From Apostichopus parvimensis (Eukaryota; Echinodermata; Holothuroidea; Aspidochirotida; Stichopodidae), in NCBI GenBank assembly GCA_000934455.1, contig KN883324.1, positions 43,354 through 79,989 of the forward strand: a DNA stretch of 36,636 bases, given 5' to 3'. The translations under genes were made by a program, and so were the position numbers. Positions 1-10,900 of this stretch are shown in pieces (position 1 is the stretch's first letter; the number at the start of each line of letters is the position of its first letter). Under the pieces are notes generated by a model. It searched no databases and was not told where the DNA came from. It worked only from the letters and a program-made list of their open reading frames with translations.

Positions 1-102
1 AGCGTAAGAAACTCAAGAGATTTCAGAACCCTTCCCTATGCTGTTTTTAATTCTGAGGAATCTGATTTTCCTTTGCCGCAGTTTACGGTCTTACAATTTT
101 AG
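1..102 (+). CDS. Tail of an unidentified open reading frame, cut by the window edge
   Basis: Frame 1 is open from the first base to a TAG at 100-102 and reads 33 codons, including the run LPYAVFNSEESDFPLPQF. The composition looks protein-like and has no low-complexity bias. It could be the end of a terminal exon or of a transposon ORF lying mostly to the left of the window. I do not recognise a family. A stretch of 33 open codons can occur by chance in AT-rich DNA, so this is only a candidate. Confidence 0.2.
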   Translation, partial: SVRNSRDFRTLPYAVFNSEESDFPLPQFTVLQF

Positions 103-1620
103 CAATTTTATATATTTTTTGCCATAATTAGGATGATGATATTTAAACCAAACCAACATAGTCCTTCAGTCGGCTTTGCCAAGTACGTGCACTAATATAT
201 ATATATTGATTAGAGTGAACACGTAATTACGGAGAATTTTTTGTTTTTGTCAAACCTGCAATAAAGTCCATGGTTACCACATATTGGAAGTGAATCCGAT
301 AACCGATTTTTCCTCCCCCCCCCCCTTCCACACGACCGCCCCCCCCCCCCTCCCCGCCCAATGAAAAATGAAAAAGATAAAGAAAAGAAAAATGATAAAG
401 AAACCAAAAATGACTGATCACCAGTTCCAGTGTTTGTAGAAATCATGATAAATAACAAGCAATCATTTTAACATTTCGCAGCAAATGGTACAAATCGATG
501 CTTACATAAAAAAGAAAATGTCAAAAAACTTTACATTTCTTGCAGCAAATTGCTTAATTATTTTTTAGAAATGAAATTTCTGAATATATTTTTTTATTTT
601 TAGATGACTTGTCTATAACTTCAAAATAAAATTGTTAGCAAACTGCTTATCCACTAGAGAGCCTGTGTAATAGAATGTGTAAAAGTAAGTTGGCCTGACA
701 TTTCGATCCTAGCAGGATCCTGCTAGGATCAACATGTAAGGCCAACTTACTTTTACATTGTCTACAACTTATGTGATAAAAAGAATGAATTAGTTTGTCA
801 CTTTGCAGTGAATTATTACCTCTGTTAAGCCTGAATAAGGAGACATTTTGAAACAATATGACTGTAAAGTGTTCATTTTAAGTGATATTATTGAAAACTT
901 TATAATTTATGGGGATGGTAGGGGGGGGGCTAAGAAGACTAGTTATTGTGTAAGTCATATTTTGTAGTACTTTACAAAGTATCTTAAATATGCAAAATAT
1001 TTCTTGAAAACATATACATCAACTTAAAATATACTATACCATATACACTATAACAAAATATGGTAATTGTTTAATATGGTACTTTTCAGATTCATACGAT
1101 TCTATTCACATTATACACTTTTAACTGTGAAAGTTTCTTACCTAATTTCCACGTTTATTTCATTCATTAAGTTTGTTTTGTTTTGTGCACAACATATTTG
1201 CGTAAGGAATTTCTCTAGGAAGCTTTCGGGGTTAACAATGTAGAACACTCCCAAAAAGAAATAGAAGGAAAGAAAGAAACATCAAGAAAAAAATGGACAA
1301 AATTATGTGTACCATTAAATAACATACTCTGCAAAAAAAACCAAAAAATTTAATGATGTAAATGTTTTATTTTTTATTTCAGAAAATCTTAGAAATCCAA
1401 GACAGAAATAGAAACAGTATTGAGGTGCTAATTCTTGATGACAAAAAGTTAAGGCAGGATAAAGCTTTCGGAATAAAAGAAAAATCCCCTAGTGTCAAGA
1501 CTGGTCAAAAAAAGTAAAAATAAAAAATAAGACTGGTCAATGTAATATGATTGACACAGTTCGGTTCTGAGTTTCATCCTCTTTCAAGCAACCTACAAGA
1601 ACCGTTTTTGATTCCCATGA
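103..1620. other. Non-coding stretch with poly-C tracts and a fold-back repeat
   Basis: No exon could be supported. The stretch holds two C-tracts of 11 and 12 bases (315-325 and 339-350), the fold-back repeat at 678-757, a G-tract near 923-931 and otherwise AT-rich sequence. ORFs here are low-complexity translations of the homopolymer tracts or of the fold-back. Confidence 0.5.
678..757. repeat. Fold-back (hairpin) repeat with nested palindrome
   Basis: The outer arms 678-695 (TGTAAAAGTAAGTTGGCC) and 740-757 are perfect reverse complements over 18 bp. Inside them 705-730 is a perfect 26-bp palindrome (GATCCTAGCA...TGCTAGGATC). The 8-9 bases between the outer and inner arms match imperfectly. 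The whole 80 bp can fold into one long hairpin. This looks like a fold-back or MITE relic; the family is not identified. Confidence 0.6.
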
Positions 1621-1630
1621 TTCCCTTCTC

Positions 1631-1652
1631 CAATCAAACGCTATTTATATAT
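1631..1652 (+). promoter_or_regulatory. Possible CCAAT and TATA-like elements
   Basis: CAATCAAACG is followed within about 10 bp by CTATTTATATATTGC, which resembles a CCAAT box plus TATA box. It lies about 75-95 bp before the ATG at 1726. AT-rich DNA produces such matches easily, so this counts only as weak support for the ORF that follows. Confidence 0.2.
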
Positions 1653-1725
1653 TGCGATAACACTCATATTACATAACCTTTTCTGCTTGCCATCGTGAAG
1701 TGACCAAGCAAAAACGTGATAAGAG

Positions 1726-2036
1726 ATGGCGCTATATATCTTTCCCCGTTACATTGCATCGATAACGACGTCATTCCATCCAATCATGATTCTCATGGAA
1801 AACGTTCCTTTGTGTTCCCTGTTGTTTTTCTTTTGTTTTTGTTTATTTTCTTTGTTCCATAATTGTCAGTCACACCTTACCCTGACAGAGGACATAACAA
1901 TTTCCTTTTTGCACAAAAATGACAAAAACGGTAGTACTGTGGATTATTTCCTAAAATTCTCCAAAATGTTGAATATTACTTTTATTACTGGAACAAACAT
2001 AAACCAAATATCCATATTACATCAGACCGGCAAAAG
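1726..2036 (+). CDS. Doubtful first coding exon of a secreted or membrane protein
   Basis: An open frame starts at an ATG with a G at -3 and a G at +4. A second start lies near 1786. From there the protein begins MENVPLCSLLFFFCFCLFSL, a very hydrophobic stretch like a signal peptide, followed by a hydrophilic segment with N-linked glycosylation-type sequons (NGS, NIT). The frame ends at a TAA that overlaps a possible splice donor (CAAAAG|GTAAAAG), so it could be a 5' exon. I found no convincing downstream exon on this strand before the minus-strand gene. It may be a chance ORF. Confidence 0.2.
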
Positions 2037-2040
2037 GTAA

Positions 2041-2648
2041 AAGGTCACTTCCACTTGTTCTATGAATGAAAATTGCACTTTATACATTTAATACAGCGTC
2101 TTCACATTTCAAATTCAATATTTTTTATTATGATAACGATAATAACTTTGCCGGTATGTAACAAGACTCCATTTCGTCCATACCTTAAATCAAGCAGATC
2201 TCTTTTCCCTTTAATTCTTAAATTTAATTATCTTTTAATACAATGTTTCATTTATCTTATGTCTTTTACTTGATCTATTCCAGCAAAATGACATCTATAT
2301 ATTTCACTGTCACCTCTTTATAAGAGACTTTTGTGGACTGAAATAACTTGTTTACAATGTCAAAACAATTTGTAAAGGCTAAAACCATATCGGTTTTATT
2401 CCGTCCGTATCCTGTTATAAACTAGTTAAAAGAACACTTTTTGGCAAGGTTTTTAGAAGTTATACAAGCAATGTGTTATAACATTAACAATTTTGGTTTG
2501 GACTGACCACCCTTGATCAACTAGACCGCCAAGGAGCATTACTGGCAATAAATTTACTTTAAAGATTAATAGCTTAATAATGTTAATAAGTAAAGAAACA
2601 TTTTCTGCACTCATGTTTACCTCGTTTGATGGATTATTGTGCACATAT
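2041..2648. other. AT-rich stretch with no recognisable feature
   Basis: Short ORFs in both strands lack motifs and plausible splice contexts. I see no repeat signature here. Confidence 0.4.
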
Positions 2649-2832
2649 CCAGGGGTGTAGCCAGACTAATTGGGGATGGGGGGGGGGGGCAATGCTGTTC
2701 TAAGGGGGAGACAGAGTACTGCTTCAATCCATTTTCTAGAAAAAAGAATTTTCCCTGACAAGTTTGGTTTGGTGGGGGAGACAATTATTGCCCCCCCCCT
2801 GGCCCCCGCCCTCCCTTGTAGCTAAGCCACCG
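2649..2832. mobile_element. Short inverted-repeat element with G/C homopolymer ends
   Basis: The left end reads CCAGGGGTGTAGCCAGAC followed by a G-tract (2679-2689). The right end is a C-tract followed by CTTGTAGCTAAGCCACCG, whose reverse complement also contains a GTGGCTTAGCTACAAGG-type end. The two ends are therefore imperfect inverted repeats built on GG(T/C)GTAGC(C/T). A related end is found at about 28,100. This looks like a degraded non-autonomous DNA transposon. Confidence 0.4.
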
Positions 2833-3088
2833 AGTATTCTGTGTAGATGCACATAATTTTTGTCTCAAGGCATTACTGAAAAAGCTGCCTTAGCCTCTGT
2901 TGAAACAGTTAATATTAAACACAAGTAATGCAGAGAACAATTATTGTTTGGGGGGGGGGGGTGGGCAAGGAGAGGTTGAAGAAGAAGAGGACATGAGAGA
3001 AGGGGTAGTAGAAGGGGAAAAGGAGAAGGATAAAGTAGCAGAAATCTGTGTGGGTTCATTTTTACTGTTCTGACCCCTCTACCTAATA

Positions 3089-3094
3089 TTTATT
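3089..3094 (-). terminator. Polyadenylation signal of the hydrolase gene
   Basis: TTTATT on the plus strand is AATAAA on the minus strand. It lies about 250 nt downstream of the hydrolase stop codon (3346-3348), a usual 3' UTR length. It is the best candidate between the stop and the next repeat element. Confidence 0.5.
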
Positions 3095-3345
3095 TCTTTA
3101 TATTGATTCTTCTACTGCACATTGTATATTTTAATTACATTCCCCTGCCCCCCCCCCCACCTCGTGTTTTCTTAAACTGTAAAGTATACAAATAATTTAG
3201 TGGAAAGAATACTTTATGAAAGAATTTTTTTTAAACTGTTGGAACCGTTAGCAGATAGGAAACAATACAGTCAATCTTATCTGTGTTACAAAAGAGTGTT
3301 GATTTTAAGATAGTACTGTTGAGTATGGTCCAGGTATCCCAGCCA

Positions 3346-6300
3346 CTAGCAGACACATGATGATAATTCTTGTCTGAAGTTCCACTGGTTTCCCCAAAAC
3401 CCGGCACACTGATATCCGCCCGGTCCGTGAAGCCTCAATTTTGGTCCACTGATGATAAAGTCTGGTACCATGTTAGAGAACTGAAAGGAAAAAAAAAATA
3501 CAAAATACAAAATGTTAACTTTTATAAAGGAAGTTTCTGATTTTATAGTTTGATTGAATTTATCGTACCAAGCGAAGTATCAAATTTTTCCTTATCATCA
3601 ATGTATGAGAGACAATTGCCTAGCAATTTTGGCAGACATATTTGTTAGACAGTTAACATTGCTAAATGGTAACAAATTTGTAACTAACTTTGTTTAACGT
3701 TTTAATGAATCTTTGATAATACAAAAGATGGTCATCCATGACTCAAATAAACCAACAAACTCACTGGAGATCTTGCCATGGGAGGGATGGTCGGTGTCGC
3801 TAGCTGCAGGATGTCCTCCAACCCGTCCAGAGATGACCCCATTAGAATAAGGGTGAGATGATCGTCTCCATTGGGAGCCAGAGAGAGGACTCCGGTATCA
3901 ACAGATGAGAAATTGCATCTATTTAATTGGACACCTTGGACAAATTAATAGTAAAGATAACGATAACAACAGAACAAATGACACATAAAATTCATAAATT
4001 TCTAACTTAAAGAGAATAAATAGCTTCATGAAACACTCACAGCAACTAGACGCAGGGTGTCACTTGAAACATTTTTATAGGCAGTGCGTGATGACAAGAA
4101 CCAATATAACAACTGGATAGAAAATAAAAACCAAGGAGGAGGTGGGAATGTCCTCTCACCTAAACTGGAAGTTTTGCACTTTTGCTTGTCAGTCTACAAA
4201 TAACTGATTACATGCAACACTTTATAAATCCAATCCTCCCCCCTCCCCCTCCCACCCTCCCTCCACCATCTACTTTCCTCTGAATTTCTGGCTGCTACGA
4301 TGGCCAGCAAGGCAACATGCATTGCAACAGAGGAGAACTGCAGTTATCTGAATTCAAGTTGATGACCAAAGAAAGAAACTGCACATCCAACCACATCATT
4401 GTCATCTTTAGCAATGGAGGTATCCGTGAAATTTGCTGAGTCGCCCTATTTGGATGAATTTAGTAGAATTTCCAACCACTAGCTCTAATAGAGAAGTATG
4501 GCAAGGTTTTCAGCAGGCATTAAACGTTTAATCAGAACTGAAAATAAGCTTAACCTTATGTAAAGATTAATACCAGCATATCAAATAAAAGAGTAATGCC
4601 CTCTCCTTCGGCAAATAACTCACCATTTACTAACGGTATTATCGGAATCCTGCCCAGAAATGTCTCCGTCCACTTGTTTTCTTCGTTATTTCCGATGATT
4701 ATCAAATTTTGATTCTCTAACTCAGAGAGGGAAAGTTTTGTGTCTTCGACGACCCTGGATCGTGCATCTGACGTCATCATGAATTGATTACTGAGGTACG
4801 TTGACAGCTGTAATAACTTGGCCCTCGCAGACTTGACCTGTGTCCCTGTAAAGAGGAAACAAACCACAAAGAAAAGTCAAACCAATAACATATAAACCAT
4901 ACGTCTATTAATAGTAATACATAATGTCGTGTCGAATGGGTTCTCAATGTAACTGGAGAAAATGTCACCATTGCATTAGTAAGACCATCTCTGCTAATGA
5001 TGCTCACTGAATTTACATAATAATGAGTTATTTTGCATATCAACAGGGTCTGCAGGATTCACACTATTCTTCTGTACACATTATATATATATTATAAATA
5101 GTGTGTGCAGCACACACTATTTATAATATACATATAGTAACATATCATGGTTTAAAAGGCTGACCTATTACCTAAATTGACATGTAATTATAATTCAACT
5201 TACCGTACATGTTATAATGTTTGCAAAAGGTACACCATAATTCTCCTTAATTCTTTCATATAATATAATTTAATAATTACTGGCCAACTATGATTTAGTA
5301 ACTGTACAAGATTGTAAGCATACCTGCTTCCCATCCTCTTCCCCCTGCCACACCCCCCCCCCCCAGGCCCTGCCATATGCCCCCAATATTACCTGTTACG
5401 ATGAGGAACGGTTTCTCTGCTACCCTTCGAGCTGGACCATACATGGTCATTATTCTACCCACTGTGGATGTATCGCAAATTTTCCAAGAGCCAGATTCTG
5501 TAAAGGTTCATAATAATTTGATTTTAAATGGTTTCAGTCGAAATGTTGATCCAATGAGAGGATCTAAACACTTATCCATGAGTAGTCCAGAATGTGGACC
5601 ATGAATGAAGTCCTTCCATTTTGGCTAGTTCTAATGAGGACACATCAACGCCACTCCCATGTAGTTATACATATAGGTGGAGATGTTGAAAAGCAGATAC
5701 ACATTTACACATTATACTATGTGTTTAGTCTGATTTCTCATGGTGTCAGAAGTGGTAATTGCTGACCTCTATGTCCAATCTAGACATGGACCAGTAAATA
5801 CATACTTAAAGAGCTTACTCTGTTTCTTGTATGATCTTTCATTATTGACACATGTATTATACATGGTGTCAGAAAGTGATGCTTGATTTGAGTCGCTTTC
5901 TCTTTAAAGAAAGCACTCCGAATGAATTTGCTACATATTTCCCCACATAGATAGTACCAGTGAGTCAGTGACTCTAACACCTTAGGCTTGACTCAACATC
6001 ACCAGAGGAACTGTATTATCTCTACACAGGAATACATTTTCAAAACATTTTTCCTCTGACATTTCACTTTTGTTATACTACACTGCAAACTGTACTGACT
6101 CACCTGAACATATGGAGGTAGGCACTTCAGATGTAGAAATCAAGGAACCATCAACCTGGAAATAAGCAAACAATGCTCATACTAGTAAACAGTCTGAAAA
6201 TATGAAAATTGAAGTCAAGTTTCTTCACACAAAAAATAAATAAATGTGAGTAAATTTTTTCAGCACAAAATACATATACGTGCAACGACTGTCATGCAAT

Positions 6301-7992
6301 TAAACAACTAAATAATGTTAAAAATCTCACCATTACTGTTTTTTCGTTTGGCAGGTCTATACTCAATGTGAGAATATTACTTGTTACTAGATGGAAACCA
6401 TCTTGGTTACGCTTCATCTAAAAATAAGTCAAAGATAATAAAACGCATCGGTCAAACCAGACATTGTGGCAGGTCTTTAATTACCAGGATAATTGCAAGA
6501 TTTTGAGTGAAAAAAAACCCCCAAAACTAAAACCTAATAATGTTAACAGAGAATGTTGCACTAGTTACTTAAGTTCACCTGGTGAAAAGCATGCAAACTG
6601 AAATTTCATGCACAGGAAGTTCTCATTACATACCCCTTCCCCCACCCCACCCCACCCCACAAGGGTTGCAGACTTAGAGAATTACACCTTATTATAACAA
6701 TTATGATCTAATGTTTATGACTACAGAAAAAAAAAATTAATTCTCAACCTCACATGGACAAAAATGTAATTATAGGTAAAAACTATCATAAAGAAACTGA
6801 TCATTATTGTCAACGTTATGAGGCTGAAATAAGATCTCCCAATTGATGAATTATATGCTAGTAAGGAGTAAATCATAAAATAATTCTGATAAAAAGGTCA
6901 TGTAAGCTACACACCGAAATCAAGAAAGGCTTAAAAAGGAAGCCTTTTCCTTATTGTTCTAGATATACTACCTAGTGTGTACAGATGTGATGCAAGCTTG
7001 TCCTTGTATATGTGGTCATTTTTAACCCCATCCTGACCTTTGACATGAATGTGTACAGATGGCATCATCATACATGGTTCCTTGAGTCAAGATTATCTGT
7101 TTGACAAAAATGTCATGAATAGCTCTCATTTCATCACTCTTCGGCTTTATTGCAGAAATAGACTTTTTGAACACTGCAACATCTGATATGCTCTGAATAT
7201 GAATGCCAAGTCCAGGATTCTTAAATACAGTAGGAATTAATTCTTACTTGCAATATTTTTCTTTCTAAATCCTGATTGAAACTGCATGCAGATTTAATAA
7301 GTGTAACATTGCACTCGGATTACCATTGAATACATGAATGTTCAGGCCTGCCTATAGAAAAACAGTCCTCCTCAAATTCAATCGAGCATTCATAATTTAT
7401 TACTTGATAGCATAAACTACCCCTTGTACTGCCATTAGGATTCATCCTTGAACGCACCTAATTAATTGACCAGCCACCATATGATTGTAAACACAAGTTC
7501 TCTAATGGCTAGCACTACTTTCCTGTGTGAAGACAAATTTGGCTTGACCACTGAAATAGTACACTGTGTGTTTAATCATGACTTTGTGCAGAGGAGCATT
7601 CAGTATGGCTAGCATTACCAGCTTGGGTAGATATTCAATCTTCCCGGGTTTTGGGCCAAAAACAGGGGACTCTGGTGGTATTAGCTATATGCAGGGAAGA
7701 TCGTAAACTTGATTCGAGAAGAGTCGAGCACATGCTCACCTGCAGGGTACTCTTCCTCAATGGGATGATTTGTTGAACAATTCTAACACCCTGCACATAG
7801 CCCCCATATGCTGGGTTGTATACCGTCATGGTATAGTCATCTTGTTGGTCGGTGTACACGCTGGCTGTGTCTCCTGTACAGTCTTCTCTGTCAGCCGAGC
7901 AATGTAAACCATCGGGTGACTCTGAGATGGTATACTCCTCCAAGAACCGTCTCACCTCTGGATCATTCATGACTCCACCATCGTTGGTATTC
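3346..7992 (-). CDS. Hydrolase exons 23-29: C-terminal region and stop codon
   Basis: The exons are 7740-7992, 6331-6417, 6104-6155, 5393-5497, 4624-4845, 3765-3934 and 3346-3480. They add about 340 residues after the catalytic histidine, which is unusually long for a simple hydrolase. Notable stretches are MTMYGPARRVAEKPFLIVTG, ELENQNLIIIGNNEENKWT (a second Rossmann-like strand order) and LAPNGDDHLTLILMGSSLDG. The last exon encodes the C-terminus (VPDFIISGPKLRLHGPGGYQ, then CAGFWGNQWNF) and ends in TAG at 3346-3348. The repeated beta-strand/loop pattern hints at a second alpha/beta lobe; that is inference. Confidence 0.8.
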
Positions 7993-10900
7993 CTGAAATG
8001 ATCCAAGCCATCCCATGATTATTAAGTAGCCATTGAGGCAGTAGCAAAGTTGATGGAAGCCGGCTTATTCTGTCCAATGAGAATTATACGATGAGTAATT
8101 CAGTCCTATGTAACATCATGTCATATGGACCATTTAAGAATGTCGGTAGTTTTGTAACTAGTCGTGACTTCAGTCACTCGTTTCTCAAAAATGAAAAGAT
8201 TGGAAAAATTTTTGACGTATTTCCCATGTGGGACTATCAGTAGTGTTGTAAAAATATTCATAAATTGAGGTCACTCCATCTAAAAAACGAAAAAGACTTG
8301 AAAAGATTTGTGACATATTTCCCACTTAGTGATTGTGCAGTAACTTGAGGCACTGAATTATCATTCCTCTATTATTTTGTTTGTAGGCTCTTCTGCTATC
8401 ACCCCCTCCCCCTCCCCCTCCCCCTCCCCTTACCTAAAAAGAAAGAAAAATGCATCTTCATGTGATGGGATATGAGGAAACATTTGTGTACAATTTGTAG
8501 CCTATTCAAAACAGATCATGGGACTACAACAATTGACAACATTTTAGCAGCTGCATGATTCTCTGTGATATCTTTTTTAACCCAGCTGGGGAGGCTTACC
8601 AGGTATCCCACCACCAATGCTCCTTGTCCTTAAGTTCACTGTAGGAGATGTTCACACCTTCTTCTGTGAGGAGTCGAAACATCCTCCTGAAACATAAAAC
8701 ACACATACAGAAAGAAAATGACATCACATGCAAATGACATTTACACTCTGCTCTGATCTTGCAAAGAAATCACCAAGTTCTAAGTGATAAATTTTCCTAT
8801 CTTCCTATTCGCCCCATCCCCACATCTCCTATCCAACTCTTCTCTGCTAAATCTTCTTTGCAAATGTATAGGCATAAAGATAATCTTGGACATAAATTTC
8901 ATCCAGGGCAAATAGAGAGTAAAAGCATCTTTTCTAGTCAATCCCTGATTAACATGGCTGCTAAAGGCAATATTATATTTCAAGGAAATATGAAACTGGT
9001 ATATTAAACCTGGATGGTTCTATTTCACTGAAGAATCAAGCTAAAACCAATACATGCTAGATACAATATCTTAAGAAGACAAATTGTGTGCAAACACCTG
9101 CAGAGATTTTAAGATTGCATAACATACATGGGCGATAAAAGTGTACACGTTTGCGATTCAGGAATACTAAAGTAGTGACAGGATGAATTGGATACTTCAT
9201 GAAAGTGCAAACTCCCATTTCACGTTCGTGACTCTCCCTCCCTCTCTATTTTTCGAGAGACAACTTGAAACATTTCTGTTTGATTCCTAGTTTCTTTTTT
9301 TCCTTTGTCTCTTTCCTATTTTGTAAAGCGATTTGAAATGCCGTATTAAGCACTATATAAATATAAGTTATAATTATTATTATTAAAGTGTGCAATTGAG
9401 TACTAAAAGATGAGGTTTATAACCTTGTGAAGAACGGATGGACAGTTCGATCTGCTGCACCTATCCTTGCAAATACAGGAAGGCCCTGAAATTAAAAACA
9501 AATTGGCATCTGTAATTCATCAAACTATAAAGCTTTCAAATCATCTGGTCAATTTCAGATACTATAACATATTAATATTTGGCCTAACTTAAGAATAAAA
9601 AGAAAATTCAATTCCATAACAAAACCAAGCGGTGCATAAATGACAAAAAACTTTGTAAGTGAGTACCAATATGAATGTAATTTTGTCAGATCACACTCCC
9701 TGCAGAGTGGTATAACCAATAGTAATGTCGGAGTGGGAAAAAAATCTTTGTATAACAACAGTCATATGCTAGAGGGACAATAAACTATTCACCCTATGAA
9801 CGATACGTTACAATGCGATACAATAAAGAAATATGTGTTTACAATACATCAATTAAAAATTATCGTCGATATTGTAGAACTTTGGTGGGAATGTTTGTTG
9901 TTGCCCCTCTTGCAAGCAACAATCACTGTGTAGGCCCACAAGTAGCCAAAGGAAACAAGGCGGCATCATGTTGGCAATGGTTCAAAGTGTGTTGAACACA
10001 ATGGTTGCAATAAAAACTATTTTGTGTCACTTTGCTCTATAGTAGGGCAAACAACCAAATGGTAAATTGTTATGGGTACATCCTATATTGAAGGAAATAC
10101 GTCAGTTGACAACAAATAATATTCAGATTGCTCAGGGTTCTGCAAAGTGGACATTATTGCCATATCTCGCACACAATTTTCGAAAGATAGATGAGGAGGG
10201 TGGGTCAATCGCTACTTAAGCACATGTATCTATTCCATACCTGTTGATGGGTAATTATAACCAGACTCTACCAAAAGGATCAAATACAGACAAAAAATAA
10301 TCAAAGTCAAGTAAAGTCTAACTATGGGATCGTTTTACCTTCATATTTGATACCAGTCTGTCCACATCATTTTCATTGAAGCACATCTGTCAGAAACCAG
10401 AAAAAAGAATTAAAGCAAAGTCACTGAAATGTGAACCCAAGTTCTAAACATATTTAATATTACACAGTAAAATTTTCAGAAGAAACCTTCCTCGTAAAGT
10501 TTCTCCAAGAAGTTTTGACCGAATACTATTTGCATGTCAGTAGCCTGTCTGCGGGTGGCATCAAATAAAGCAAATCCTTCTTCTAATCAAGTAGCACAAA
10601 GCTGCAACATGAATCTCACATCATGAAAATGAAGTTTGATATTGAAAAGGTATTAATTTATCTGAAAACTGAACTAAAAAAAATTCCAAGAATGTAACAT
10701 CTTCATACAGTAGTTTGCTACAACAAAGTCTATTCACTTGGAGTAAAGCATCATGGTACATCTCATATGTGCATGATATGACACTGAATGTATAGGTCCA
10801 CACATGTATGAGAAGCATATCTCTTACCTTCTTTCCAACTTTATTACTTACCTCTAAAATGGCCTTCAGAGCAGAATCCACATGGCTAGAACTGATGTCA

